Counted from the first letter of the stretch, positions 16,907 to 25,763 are shown. The stretch: DNA of 64,000 bases from Amycolatopsis iheyensis (GCF_024703995.1 NZ_JAMXQV010000033.1:1-64000); one strand, 5' to 3'. Notes: generated by a model from the letters alone, not told the origin. Made by a program: numbers and translations.

Positions 16907-17521
16907 TCACCCGCCAGGCGGGGGCGAAACAGGCCGGAGGAAGCGCACCAGGATCGTCCGGAGGATCGCTTGTTCGGCGGGCAGATCGAGGTCCGGGTCG
17001 AGACTGGCCCGCGAAATCATCGCGTCGATCAGGCCGGCGACCCAGCCCGCGGCCGCGTGCGCGGCGATGCCCGGGTCGATCAGCCCGGCGTCGACGGCCC
17101 GCTGGACCAGGACGGCCAGGCCGTCGCGCAACGCGGCGTCGTTGTGGTGGATCAGCTCGGCGAACTCGTCGTCGCGGGCGGCCTGGGCGGCGGCTTCGAG
17201 CACGATGCGCACGACTCCCGGGTGCGCGATCTGGCCGGCCAGCTCGGCGACGACGTCGAGCAGCGCCTGCCACGGGTCTTCGGCGGCCGCCGCGCTCGCG
17301 AGGCGTTCGGCCGTCTCGGCGGCGTCGTCGGTGAAGATCGCCGTGAACACCGCGCGCTTGGTGGGGAAGTAGTGGAAGAGGCTGCCCGAGCTGATGCCCG
17401 CGGCCCGGCAGATGTCGGCCGTCGTCGTGCGTTCGAAGCCCTTCTCGGCGAAGCAGCCGGCGGCCGCGTCGACGATCGCGCGGCGCTTGGCCTCGTGCTT
17501 GGCCGGGTCGACCGTCCTCAT
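16907..17521 (-). CDS. TetR-family transcriptional regulator
   Basis: A 204-residue repressor. The N-terminal HTH reads TTTADICRAAGISSGSLFHY followed by FPTKRAVF; the rest is the helical ligand and dimer domain. It overlaps the upstream YqeB-like gene by 4 nt and both are transcribed from the promoter near 18005, where an operator-like dyad lies. Autoregulation is therefore likely. The ligand is unknown. Confidence 0.9.
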   Translation of the reverse strand: MRTVDPAKHEAKRRAIVDAAAGCFAEKGFERTTTADICRAAGISSGSLFHYFPTKRAVFTAIFTDDAAETAERLASAAAAEDPWQALLDVVAELAGQIAHPGVVRIVLEAAAQAARDDEFAELIHHNDAALRDGLAVLVQRAVDAGLIDPGIAAHAAAGWVAGLIDAMISRASLDPDLDLPAEQAILRTILVRFLRPVSPPPGG

Positions 17522-17997
17522 CGTTCGACCGGCGGCTCGTCCCGCCAGGGGTAGCCGTGTTCGGCGAAGGCCGGGGCCAGCTCGTGGTTGCGCAGGTCGG
17601 TCTTCTCGCGGGCGATCTCGCGGCCGTCGGCCGCGTGCAGGACGAGCTCCTTGCCGTCGAGGTAGACGGCGTCGAGCTCGGCCTCGATCCGCCGCGTCTT
17701 GTCGCCACGCACCAGCGTGACGCGGGTCGGCGACACCGTGACCACCAGCCGCTCGTGCGCCCAGACCGCGGCGAAGAGCAGGCCGAGCACCAGCCCGCCG
17801 GCGACCGCGGCCAGCGTCGCCCACGGCTGCGGCAGCTTGGTGAGCACCTTGAACACGCCCTGGAACGGGAAGGCGTCCAGGGTGCTGACCCAGGCGGCGA
17901 TGGCCCAGACACCCACCCCGAGCCCGCCGCCCACGAGCGGGCAGCCGATCCAGGACGCGGTGCGCAGCCACGACGGCTCGTCGACGGTCGTCTCCAT
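17518..17997 (-). CDS. YqeB-like membrane protein
   Basis: A 159-residue protein with two membrane segments (CPLVGGGLGVGVWAIAAWV and ATLAAVAGGLVLGLLFAAVW) followed by a small beta-rich soluble domain (RLVVTVSPTRVTLVRGDKTR and later strands). It resembles actinobacterial YqeB-family proteins by layout; the identification is from memory. It is co-transcribed with the TetR gene and is the most likely regulated target. The ATG at 17997 lies 7 nt after TAATAAT and has no ribosome site, suggesting a leaderless message. Confidence 0.65.
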   Translation of the reverse strand: METTVDEPSWLRTASWIGCPLVGGGLGVGVWAIAAWVSTLDAFPFQGVFKVLTKLPQPWATLAAVAGGLVLGLLFAAVWAHERLVVTVSPTRVTLVRGDKTRRIEAELDAVYLDGKELVLHAADGREIAREKTDLRNHELAPAFAEHGYPWRDEPPVER

Positions 17998-18010
17998 GCC
18001 GCCTATTATT

Positions 18011-18028
18011 AGACCGCCCGCTCGGTTT
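18011..18028 (-). promoter_or_regulatory. Probable TetR operator
   Basis: AGACCG and CGGTTT form a dyad separated by 6 nt, the ACCG...CGGT pattern common among TetR operators. It overlaps the promoter of the YqeB-like/tetR pair, directly upstream of the TAATAAT box at 18005-18011, where a bound repressor would block transcription. Confidence 0.55.
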
Positions 18029-18042
18029 ATGAAAGCCGGGGC

Positions 18043-18699
18043 TCAGACGAGGTCGTCGATCACCTTCCGGAGCACGGCCTCCAGACCCGGGCCGTCCTCG
18101 GCCAGCCGGGACGAGACGAGCAGCTGGTCTTCGGCCGGGCGCAGCCACGTCGAACCCGCGACCGAGATCTCGATGACGTTCAGCCGGAACGGGTACGCAC
18201 GCCGCCCCTGCTTGACTTCGGCCTCCCGCACCAGCTGGCCGAGCCGCTCGCTCGCGACGATCTGGCGGCGGTAGAAGCCGGGCGCCCACGGCGTGCCGCC
18301 GGACGGTTCGCCCGAACCACGCAGGGCCGGGCCGCGGGCGTTCGCGAAGTGGCGCGCCGCGACCGGGCCGAAGAAGTCGGCCGCCTGCCGCACGGCCGAG
18401 CCCGGGGCGAGCGCGGGGCGGCCGTAGCGCGTGCGCGTGCCGCGCGGGTCCGGGTCTTCGCGGGTGCGGAGGAACGAGAGCAGGTCGACCCACCAGTCGG
18501 CCCACTGCGCTTGGACGGCGGCGCGGTCGATGCCGGCCGGGACGTGCACCGGGACCCGCGGCTCCACCGGCGGCAGCACCTGTCCTTCGGAAACGGACAG
18601 GGCCAGGGCGTCACGGATGTACAGCGCGACGTCGACTTCGACTTCGCTGCCCCACGCGGCTCGCCAGGATGTCGTGTTCTCTAGGTGCACGTTTCCCAC
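18043..18699 (-). CDS. Conserved protein of unknown function, dynamin-cluster
   Basis: A soluble protein of about 218 residues that I do not recognise. Visible features are a hydrophilic N-terminus (HLENTTSWRAAWGSEVEVDV), a proline-rich joint (PPVEPRVPVHVP), a tryptophan pair QWADWWVDLL and a C-terminal alpha-beta segment (YPFRLNVIEISVAGSTWLRP). GTG at 18699 or 18690 are the candidate starts; neither has a clear ribosome site. It lies 50 nt downstream of a dynamin-like gene and is probably co-transcribed. Its position between the two GTPases suggests a shared process. Confidence 0.7.
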   Translation of the reverse strand: MGNVHLENTTSWRAAWGSEVEVDVALYIRDALALSVSEGQVLPPVEPRVPVHVPAGIDRAAVQAQWADWWVDLLSFLRTREDPDPRGTRTRYGRPALAPGSAVRQAADFFGPVAARHFANARGPALRGSGEPSGGTPWAPGFYRRQIVASERLGQLVREAEVKQGRRAYPFRLNVIEISVAGSTWLRPAEDQLLVSSRLAEDGPGLEAVLRKVIDDLV

Positions 18700-18749
18700 G
18701 GTACGCGAGAAACGGGTGCTCACCGGGGAAAGTCGGCACGCAGAAACAC

Positions 18750-20336
18750 CTAGCTCTGGGGCTCCCGGACCTGTTGCCAGATCAGGAAGTACGCCCGATG
18801 GACCACATGGGCGACGCGGCTCTGCGCGGGCGTGGCGCCGAACGAGGCGAAGGACCGCCACCAGCCCGCGCGCTCGAGGGCGTGCGCGGCCAGCTCCGGC
18901 CGCGGCGCGCCGGGTTTGCCGAGCTGCGCGCCGATGTCGGCGTTGCTGCCCACCCGCAGCACCTCTTCCGAGAGGTCCTCCGGCATGTCGACCGCGCCGG
19001 ACGCGACCAGCGTCAGCGCTTCGAGCAGCCGCAGCTGGTGGGCTTCGGGCTTGGCGAGCAGCACCTCGATGGCGTCGTGGACGCGCTGGCGTTCGCCCGG
19101 GTCGGCGGAAGCGTGTGCGAGCGCGGTGACGGAAGCGAGGGCCGCGGCCGCCTTGATGCCGTCGGCGCGGGCGGCGAACACGATCGACAGCCGCTGCCGC
19201 ACCGCTTCCAGGCCGGACGCGTCGAGCAGCGACCGCCGCAGCGCGCCGGCGGTGATCTCCGGTTCCTTGCGGATGACGTCGACGGCGTGCGAGATGCCGA
19301 ACAGGTCGAGCTTCTCCAGCAGCCGCAGCCGGGTGCCCGACGGGACGTCGCACTCCCAGGTGGTGAAGATGTCCGCCGAGATCAGCATGGTCTGCAGGAT
19401 GTCGTCGTCGAGCTCGGCGAGCTGCCGCAGCGCCTCGGCGTCCGCGGAGGTGAAGCCGCCGGACTCGGCCGACTCGGCGATCAGCCCGATCACCGGCAGC
19501 ACGTCGGCGACGCGCGGCTTCAGCGTCGACGCCTGCTTCTCCGACAGGATCGTCGCGGCCTTCCAGACGTCCCCGCCGGCGCCCTCGACGGACTCGGGCG
19601 CGATGGTGTCGGCCTTGTTGAGCACCGCGATCGCGTTGACCGGCCCGGCTTCGCGGCTCGCGGTGGCCGCGGTGAAGGCGGCCAGCGCCTGCTGGTCGTC
19701 GGCGCGGACGCCCTGCGTGACGACGTAGAGCACGGCTTCGGCGCCGGCGACGGCGTTGCGCGAGGTGTCGTCGAGCTCGTCCGAGCCCTCTTCGTCCTCG
19801 TCGTCCTTGCGGTGCTTCGCGGCGCCCAGCAGCTGCTCGGTCCGCGACACCGAAGCGGCGTCGAGCGAGCCGAGGCCCGGGGTGTCGATGACCGTCATGC
19901 CCTGGAGGACGGCGTTGGTCAGGTACGCCTCGATGTGCGACACCGTGGTGATGTCGACGCCCAGCTCGGCCGGGATCATCCCGTCGGCGGCGAAGGGGAG
20001 CACCTGCTTGCGGCCGTCGGTGAAGACGATCTCCACTCGGTCCACCGTGCCGTACTGGAACCGGGTCACCAGCCGCGTGCACTCACCGATGTCCGTGGGC
20101 GCGACGCGGCGCCCGATCAGCGCGTTGACCAGCGTCGACTTGCCCGACTTGATCCGCCCGGCGACAGCCACCTGCAGGGGCGCGCCGAGCCGGCGCAGCA
20201 CCTCGGCGAACCCGGCCGCGGTGCGCGCGGAGACCTGCGACTGCAGGCGGTGGCACAGGTTGGCCACCGACATCGACAGCGGTCCCGCGAGCCGGCCCTG
20301 CTCCGGTGAGGTCACGACCCCCAGCCCTCCCGTCAT
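18750..20336 (-). CDS. Dynamin-like GTPase (IniC-like)
   Basis: A 528-residue GTPase. G1 is GRIKSGKST (60-68), G3 DTPG (151-154) and G4 NKAD (240-243). The stretch between G3 and G4 includes a very acidic loop (KDDEDEEGSDELDD). The rest is helical with no strong membrane segment, so it resembles the shorter partner of the M. tuberculosis IniA/IniC pair. The ATG at 20336 follows AGGGGGTG. It starts the minus-strand cluster and is divergent from a histidine kinase gene 104 bp away. Confidence 0.85.
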   Translation of the reverse strand: MTGGLGVVTSPEQGRLAGPLSMSVANLCHRLQSQVSARTAAGFAEVLRRLGAPLQVAVAGRIKSGKSTLVNALIGRRVAPTDIGECTRLVTRFQYGTVDRVEIVFTDGRKQVLPFAADGMIPAELGVDITTVSHIEAYLTNAVLQGMTVIDTPGLGSLDAASVSRTEQLLGAAKHRKDDEDEEGSDELDDTSRNAVAGAEAVLYVVTQGVRADDQQALAAFTAATASREAGPVNAIAVLNKADTIAPESVEGAGGDVWKAATILSEKQASTLKPRVADVLPVIGLIAESAESGGFTSADAEALRQLAELDDDILQTMLISADIFTTWECDVPSGTRLRLLEKLDLFGISHAVDVIRKEPEITAGALRRSLLDASGLEAVRQRLSIVFAARADGIKAAAALASVTALAHASADPGERQRVHDAIEVLLAKPEAHQLRLLEALTLVASGAVDMPEDLSEEVLRVGSNADIGAQLGKPGAPRPELAAHALERAGWWRSFASFGATPAQSRVAHVVHRAYFLIWQQVREPQS

Positions 20337-20428
20337 ACGGACACCCCCTGAATCGTGCCATGCGCGTCATCCCGAGGTCGCACCGAAGGTGGTACCGGCG
20401 GCCGACGCGCGATCCGGAGGCCGCCACC

Positions 20429-20434
20429 TAATGT
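20429..20434 (+). promoter_or_regulatory. -10 element, histidine kinase gene
   Basis: TAATGT is 6 nt before the GTG start and no ribosome site is visible, which fits a leaderless transcript. Confidence 0.45.
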
Positions 20435-20440
20435 TGTCTG

Positions 20441-21628
20441 GTGCGACGGCTGAGTCTTTGGATGCGTGCCCACCCGATGGCGGGCGACACGGTGCTCGCC
20501 GTCCTGCTCGGCCTGGTCGACATGCTGCTGTTCGTCGCCGACCAGTTCGCCGAGCTGCCGGAGCTGCCGCCCTGGTACGTCGCCGTGCCGATCAACATCG
20601 CGATGGTCGCGCCGCTGGTGTTCCGCCGGAAGTCGCCGCTGTGGTCGGCCTACGTCGTGCTGGTGGTCAGCATCGTGCACGCGACGCTGATGCTCGGCGT
20701 CGGCAGCGCCGCCGGGCTGGCGATGAGCATCTACTCCGTCGTCGTCTACGCCGGGCGGCGCCAGGGGCTGGTGTTCGTCGGCGCGGTCATCGTCTCCTCG
20801 ACCGTGCAGCTGGTGCTGACCCCGCCGGACGACGAGCTGGTCATCGCGATCCTGTTCCTCGCGTTCGGCATCGCCCTGTGCTGGACGCTCGGCGAGTTCG
20901 TGGGCGCGCGGCGCGCGTACGACGTGGAAGTGGAGGCCAGGTTGCACCTGCTCGAGACCGAACGGGACCAGGCCACCCGGATCGCGGTGGCGGAGGAGCG
21001 CGGGCGGATCGCGCGCGAGCTGCACGACGTCGTCGCGCACGCGGTGAGCGTCATGGTCGTGCAGGCCGACGGCGCGTCGTACGCCATCCAGAGCAACCCC
21101 GAGCTCGCCCAGCGGGCCCTGCAAACGATTTCCGAGACCGGCCGCGGCGCGCTGGGCGAGCTGCGGCGCCTCCTCGACGTCCTCCGCAGCGACGACGCGC
21201 ACGGCGAGCCGCGGGTGCCGCAGCCGGACGCGCACGCCCTCGCCGACCTCGCCGAGCGGATGCGCGCGGCCGGGGTGCCGGTGGAGCTGGAGACCGACGA
21301 GCTGGGCGACCTGCCCGCCGGCGTCTCGCTGGGCGTGTACCGGATCGTCCAGGAGTCGCTGACGAACACGTTGAAGCACGCGGGCCGCGGCGCGACCGCG
21401 TCGGTGCGGGTGCACCGGACCGGCGACCTGATCGAGGTGCTGGTGTCCGACGACGGCGCCGGCCGCGTCCCCCAGCTGGCCGGTTCGCCGGGTCGGTTGC
21501 CGGGCGGCAACGGCTTGATCGGCATGCGCGAACGCGCGCACGTGTACGGCGGGACGCTCGACGTGGGCCCGGCTCCGGGCGGTGGGTGGCAGGTCCGCGC
21601 GGCCCTGCCGGTTAGGTTGGACAAGTGA
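20441..21628 (+). CDS. NarL-type sensor histidine kinase
   Basis: A 395-residue membrane kinase. About five hydrophobic helices fill residues 10-155. A HisKA_3 dimerisation helix follows (GRIARELHDVVAHAVSVMVV, with the phosphorylated His near 195), and then the ATPase domain (QESLTNTLKHA, GNGLIGMRERAHVYGG). There is no large extracellular sensor, so a membrane-embedded signal such as envelope stress or a lipophilic drug is likely. It overlaps its response regulator by 4 nt. Confidence 0.92.
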   Translation: MRRLSLWMRAHPMAGDTVLAVLLGLVDMLLFVADQFAELPELPPWYVAVPINIAMVAPLVFRRKSPLWSAYVVLVVSIVHATLMLGVGSAAGLAMSIYSVVVYAGRRQGLVFVGAVIVSSTVQLVLTPPDDELVIAILFLAFGIALCWTLGEFVGARRAYDVEVEARLHLLETERDQATRIAVAEERGRIARELHDVVAHAVSVMVVQADGASYAIQSNPELAQRALQTISETGRGALGELRRLLDVLRSDDAHGEPRVPQPDAHALADLAERMRAAGVPVELETDELGDLPAGVSLGVYRIVQESLTNTLKHAGRGATASVRVHRTGDLIEVLVSDDGAGRVPQLAGSPGRLPGGNGLIGMRERAHVYGGTLDVGPAPGGGWQVRAALPVRLDK

Positions 21629-22281
21629 TCAGGGTGGTGGTCGTCGACGACCAGGAGCTGATGCGCGTCGGGTTCCGCATGGTGCTGGGCGCGCAGGCGG
21701 ACATCGACGTCGTCGGCGAGGCGGGCGACGGCGCGCAGGCGGTCCGGCTGGCCGAGGAGCTGCGCCCCGACGTCGTGCTGATGGACGTCCGGATGCCGGT
21801 GCTCGACGGCGTCGAGGCGACGAAGCGGATCGTCGCCGCCGGCACCGCGCGGGTGCTCGTGATGACGACGTTCGACCTCGACGAGTACGTCTACGCGGCC
21901 CTGCAGGGCGGGGCGAGCGGCTTCCTGTTGAAAGACACCCAGCCCGACCACCTGGTGTCGGCGCTGCGCGCGGTCGCTTCGGGTGACGCGGTGGTCTCAC
22001 CGTCGGTGACCCGCCGCCTGCTCGACCGCTTCGTCGGCCCCGGCGGCTCGCCGATGCGCGACACGGCCGAGCTGGACGTGCTCACCGACCGCGAGCGCGA
22101 GGTGCTCGTGCTGATCGCCAAGGGCATGTCGAACCTGGAGATCGCGGAGGCGCTGTTCCTCTCGGAGGCGACGGTGAAGACGCACGTCGGGCGGATCCTG
22201 GCGAAGCTGGAGCTGCGAGACCGGGTGCAGGCCGTGGTGCTGGCCTACGAAACCGGCCTCGCGCGCCCCGGCCTCGGCTAA
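21625..22281 (+). CDS. NarL/LuxR-type response regulator
   Basis: A 218-residue two-domain regulator. The receiver has D9/D10 and the phosphoacceptor D54 (VVLMDVRMP). The C-terminal LuxR HTH reads LTDREREVLVLIAKGMSNLE and then FLSEATVKTHVGRILAKL. GTG at 21625 overlaps the kinase stop. Targets are not evident; the nearest candidates are the ABC genes further right or unlinked loci. Its stop overlaps the convergent SDR gene. Confidence 0.93.
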   Translation: MIRVVVVDDQELMRVGFRMVLGAQADIDVVGEAGDGAQAVRLAEELRPDVVLMDVRMPVLDGVEATKRIVAAGTARVLVMTTFDLDEYVYAALQGGASGFLLKDTQPDHLVSALRAVASGDAVVSPSVTRRLLDRFVGPGGSPMRDTAELDVLTDREREVLVLIAKGMSNLEIAEALFLSEATVKTHVGRILAKLELRDRVQAVVLAYETGLARPGLG

Positions 22282-23189
22282 CGGAAGTCGTCCGGGGGTG
22301 TGGTCGCCGGGTCCTTGCCCGCGTTGCGGACTTCGGTTATCCAGCGGCCGAAGTCCGGGCGGTCGCCGTCGATGTCCGTGTAGTCGTACTCCTTCATCAG
22401 CGTCCAGGAAGCGAGCGTCTGGCCGGCGAAGCGGGCGACGTCGGGGTCTTGGGCCAGGGCCGCGACGCCGCGCGCGAGCAGGTACGGCGTCTCGGAGATC
22501 TTGAAGTCGACCGGGGCGATCTTGCCCACCGCGTCGCGCCAGTTCTCCTCGGTGACCTCGAACGCGTTCAGCATCGACTCCGACCGCAGGAAGCCCGGGG
22601 TCACCGCGAGGCCGACGCAGTCGTTCTTCTTCAGCTCCACGCCCAGCGCGCGGCCGAGCGCGCGGATGCCGCACTTGGCCAGGTAGTACGGCAAACCCGC
22701 GCCGACGTAGTCGTCGTTGTCGCCGTCGGTCACCTCGAGCACCAGGCCGCGGCGGGCGACCACCAGCGGCAGCAGCTTGTGCAGGGCGATGAGGTGGGTG
22801 TCCAAAGCGTTGTGCATCAGGTTGAGCGCGTCTTCCAGGGGCGTCTCCCAGAACGGCGCGTCGAAGTGGAAGTACATGTCGCCGCCCCAGACGTCGTCGA
22901 CGAGGATGTCGATTCCGTCCACTTCGGACTCGATGCGGGCCTTCAGCGCGTCCACATCGGACTCCGACGAGAAGTCGCAGCGGACCACGACGGCCGTGCC
23001 GCCCGCCGCCTCCACCAGTTCGCCGGTCTCCTCGATCGTTTCCGGGCGCTTCATCGGTGACACCGTTTCGCGCGTGGTGCGGCCGGTGACGTACACCGTC
23101 GCGCCCGCGCGGCCCAGCTCCACCGCGATCGCCCGCCCGCAGCCCCGGGTCGCCCCGGTGACCACCGCTACCTTGCCCTTCAGACTCAT
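22278..23189 (-). CDS. SDR-family oxidoreductase (DHRS1-like)
   Basis: A 303-residue short-chain dehydrogenase. The cofactor loop is TGATRGCGRAIA and the catalytic pair is YYLAK. The serine position before it is replaced by an acidic run (VTDGDNDDY), which is unusual. An insertion around residues 110-130 (DVWGGDMYFHFDAPFWE) resembles the DHRS1-like branch. ATG at 23189 follows GGGAGGA. The gene overlaps the upstream TetR gene by 4 nt, so it is its likely regulated partner. The substrate is unknown. Confidence 0.85.
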   Translation of the reverse strand: MSLKGKVAVVTGATRGCGRAIAVELGRAGATVYVTGRTTRETVSPMKRPETIEETGELVEAAGGTAVVVRCDFSSESDVDALKARIESEVDGIDILVDDVWGGDMYFHFDAPFWETPLEDALNLMHNALDTHLIALHKLLPLVVARRGLVLEVTDGDNDDYVGAGLPYYLAKCGIRALGRALGVELKKNDCVGLAVTPGFLRSESMLNAFEVTEENWRDAVGKIAPVDFKISETPYLLARGVAALAQDPDVARFAGQTLASWTLMKEYDYTDIDGDRPDFGRWITEVRNAGKDPATTPPDDFR

Positions 23190-23773
23190 GAATCCTCCCG
23201 TCCCCGCCACGCGGACAGCACCGCGTCGACGTCCTCCGCCAGCCGGTCGGCCAGCCGCCCGTGCGGCCGGATCGACCAGTCGATCGACACTCCGTTGATC
23301 ACGTCGAGCACCACCCGCGCGGCCCGCGGCACGCTCGGCGCGGCCGGCAGCGAAGGCGCCGCCGCCCGCATGAGCCGTCGCAGCTCCGCTTCGACCGCCG
23401 TGAAGTGCTCGCCCAGCAGCGACCGCAGCACCGGGTCGCCGATGTCCACGCCGAGCTGGCCCAGGTGGTTCGCCGCCTCTTCGGCGTCACCGAGCACCGC
23501 GTAGACCGCCACCGCCGCCTCGCGCAGGCCGTCGACCGGGTCGGCCGCCCGCTCGGCGCACGCCCGCATCTGCTCGACGGCGCGGCTCGTGGCCCGCCGG
23601 CTCATCGCCTGCAGCAGGCCGCTCTTCGAGCCGAACCGCTGCGCGACCGTGCCGACCGAAACGCCCGCCGCATCGGCCACATGGGCGAGGGTGAAGTTCG
23701 GCCCCCGGCTGCCGGTCACGGTCTCCGCCGCCACCAGCAGCCGCTCGTCGGTGATGCTCTTCGGCCGGGCCAC
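23186..23773 (-). CDS. TetR-family transcriptional regulator
   Basis: A 195-residue repressor with N-terminal HTH FTLAHVADAAGVSVGTVAQR followed by FGSKSGLL. GTG at 23773 is the start. It forms a two-gene unit with the SDR gene through a 4-nt overlap. A palindrome at 23782 lies directly upstream, so autoregulation and control of the SDR gene are likely. Confidence 0.9.
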   Translation of the reverse strand: MARPKSITDERLLVAAETVTGSRGPNFTLAHVADAAGVSVGTVAQRFGSKSGLLQAMSRRATSRAVEQMRACAERAADPVDGLREAAVAVYAVLGDAEEAANHLGQLGVDIGDPVLRSLLGEHFTAVEAELRRLMRAAAPSLPAAPSVPRAARVVLDVINGVSIDWSIRPHGRLADRLAEDVDAVLSAWRGREDS

Positions 23774-23781
23774 GGCATTAT

Positions 23782-23795
23782 TGAACCACGGTTCA
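23782..23795 (-). promoter_or_regulatory. Palindromic TetR operator
   Basis: TGAACC and GGTTCA are perfect inverted halves with a 2-nt centre, 9 nt before the tetR start. The half nearest the gene overlaps a possible -10 (TTCAAT), so binding would block the promoter. Confidence 0.65.
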
Positions 23796-23969
23796 TTAAT
23801 TACCGCGAATCAGGGTCGCCTCAGGGTCATCACGGATCGCGCCTCGGCCGAAAAGCCAGGAAGGTACTACTCAGGTAGGGGGCGCGGTTCGGTCTCCAGG
23901 GTGACGCGCGAACCGCCCTCGACCCGCGACCATGGATGAGTCGTAAGCGAGGGGCGAAGAGGAGCAGCC

Positions 23970-24908
23970 ATGATCGAGGCAACGGGCCTCACCAAACGGT
24001 ACGGAAAGACGCTGGCGGTGAACAACCTGTCGTTCTCCGTGGCCGCGGGCAAGGTCACCGGCTTCCTCGGTCCCAACGGGGCGGGCAAGTCCACCACCAT
24101 GCGCATGATCCTGGGCCTGGACAACCCGACCGGCGGCCAGGTCACCATCGGGGGCAAGAAGTACCACGACCTCAAGCAGCCGCTGCGCACCGTCGGCGCG
24201 CTGCTCGACGCGAAGTGGGTGCACCCGAACCGCTCGGCGCGCGCCCACCTGCAGTGGATGGCGAAGTCCAACCGCATCCCGGTCACCCGCGTCGACGAAG
24301 TGCTCGAGACGGTCGGCCTGACGAACGTCGCCGGCAAGCGCGCCGGCGGGTTCTCGCTCGGCATGTCGCAGCGGCTCGGCATCGCGGCCGCCCTCCTGGG
24401 CGACCCCGAGGTGCTGCTGTTCGACGAGCCGGTCAACGGCCTCGACCCGGAGGGCATCCTCTGGATCCGGAAGTTCATGCACCGGCTGGCCGAAGAGGGC
24501 CGCACGGTCTTCGTGTCGAGCCACCTGCTTTCGGAGATGGCCCTGACCGCCACCGACCTGGTGGTGATCGGCCGGGGGCAGCTGATCTCGCAGTCCTCGA
24601 CCGAGGACTTCGTCTCCCGCGCGGCGGAGAACACGGTGAAGGTCCGCTCGCCGCAGCTGGCCGAGCTCCGCGACGTCCTGCAGCGCGCCAGCGCCGGGGT
24701 CACCGGCGACGCAACCGCGCTCGTGGTGTCCGGGATGGACAGCGACAAGATCGGCGAGATCGCCGCCTCGAACCGGATCGTGCTGCACGAGCTGAGCCCG
24801 CAGACCGGCTCGCTCGAGCAGGCCTTCATGCAGATCACCGGCGACTCCGTCGAGTACCACACCGGTCTCGAAGCCGAGGCGCAGCACGTGCTCGAGTCCG
24901 CCAAGTAA
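23970..24908 (+). CDS. ABC transporter ATP-binding protein (module 1)
   Basis: A 312-residue ATPase of the BcrA/NatA drug-resistance branch. Walker A is GPNGAGKST, the signature FSLGMSQRLG and Walker B LLFDEPVNGLDPEG. The H-loop lies in FVSSHLLSEM. A C-terminal domain of about 90 residues follows. ATG at 23970 has AGGAG at 5 nt. It is followed 18 nt later by its membrane partner. Substrates of this branch include peptide antibiotics, but this one is unknown. Confidence 0.92.
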   Translation: MIEATGLTKRYGKTLAVNNLSFSVAAGKVTGFLGPNGAGKSTTMRMILGLDNPTGGQVTIGGKKYHDLKQPLRTVGALLDAKWVHPNRSARAHLQWMAKSNRIPVTRVDEVLETVGLTNVAGKRAGGFSLGMSQRLGIAAALLGDPEVLLFDEPVNGLDPEGILWIRKFMHRLAEEGRTVFVSSHLLSEMALTATDLVVIGRGQLISQSSTEDFVSRAAENTVKVRSPQLAELRDVLQRASAGVTGDATALVVSGMDSDKIGEIAASNRIVLHELSPQTGSLEQAFMQITGDSVEYHTGLEAEAQHVLESAK

Positions 24909-24926
24909 CCCGGGGAAACCAGAATC

Positions 24927-25676
24927 ATGAACCTGCTCGCGGTCGAACGCATCAAACTGTTCAGCACCCGCTCGCCGTGGTGGTGCGCGCTCATCACCCT
25001 GGCCCTGACCATCGGCTTCGCCGCCATCATCGCCGGCGCGACGCCGGCCGACTCGCAGCTCACGCTGCCGGCCACCCAGTTCGGCGGCTCCCAGTTCGGC
25101 ATCGCCGTCGTGATGGTGCTCGCCGCGCTCGCGGTGACCACCGAATACCGCTTCAACACCATCCGCACCACGTTCCAGGCCGTGCCGCACCGCTCGCCGG
25201 CGCTGATCGCCAAGGCGGTCGTCGTCGCGCTCGTGGCGCTGGTCATCGGCGAGATCGCCGCGTTCGGCGCCCTGGGTCTGGGCATGCTGATGCGGCCGGA
25301 CGACAACCTCGGCCTGCACACGTCGCAGGACTGGATGAACGTCGCGGGCCTCGGCCCGGTGTTCGCCATCAGCGCCGTGCTGGCCGTCGCGCTCGGGATC
25401 CTGATCCGGCACAGCGCCGGAGCCATCGCACTGCTGCTCATCTACTACTTGGCCGTGGAAGAGCTCGTGCAGCTGATCCCGAAGATCGGCGCCCACATCC
25501 ACGAGTGGATGCCGTTCAACGTGGCGAACAAGTTCCTGCGCGGCTCGGCGGTCGTCGACGGCCCGGCGCCGTCGGACTCGCCGCTGAGCCCGGGCTGGGC
25601 CTTGGCCTACTTCGCGGGCATCGCCATCGTGTTCCTGCTCGTCGCGCTCGGGGTCGCGAAGAAGCGGGACGCATAG
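24927..25676 (+). CDS. ABC-2 type permease (module 1)
   Basis: A 249-residue membrane protein with six hydrophobic helices and a conserved amphipathic N-terminus (LLAVERIKLFSTRSPWWCAL). The segment TTEYRFNTIRTTFQAVP is the short cytoplasmic loop that contacts the ATPase. It forms the exporter with the preceding ATPase. A strong hairpin ends the module at 25699. Confidence 0.88.
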   Translation: MNLLAVERIKLFSTRSPWWCALITLALTIGFAAIIAGATPADSQLTLPATQFGGSQFGIAVVMVLAALAVTTEYRFNTIRTTFQAVPHRSPALIAKAVVVALVALVIGEIAAFGALGLGMLMRPDDNLGLHTSQDWMNVAGLGPVFAISAVLAVALGILIRHSAGAIALLLIYYLAVEELVQLIPKIGAHIHEWMPFNVANKFLRGSAVVDGPAPSDSPLSPGWALAYFAGIAIVFLLVALGVAKKRDA

Positions 25677-25698
25677 GGGGAACAAGGGGAAAAAGGGG

Positions 25699-25745
25699 AA
25701 CGGGAATCCGGGTCGCGCTGTCGGGGGGCGACCCGGATTCCCGTT
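25699..25745 (+). terminator. Hairpin between the tandem ABC modules
   Basis: A perfect 18-bp inverted repeat (AACGGGAATCCGGGTCGC and its complement) with an 11-nt loop. The base is flanked by A-rich sequence before and TCTC after, so it is a terminator or mRNA-stability element separating the two exporter units. Confidence 0.7.
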
Positions 25746-25763
25746 TCTCGGTAGGCTCCCCGG

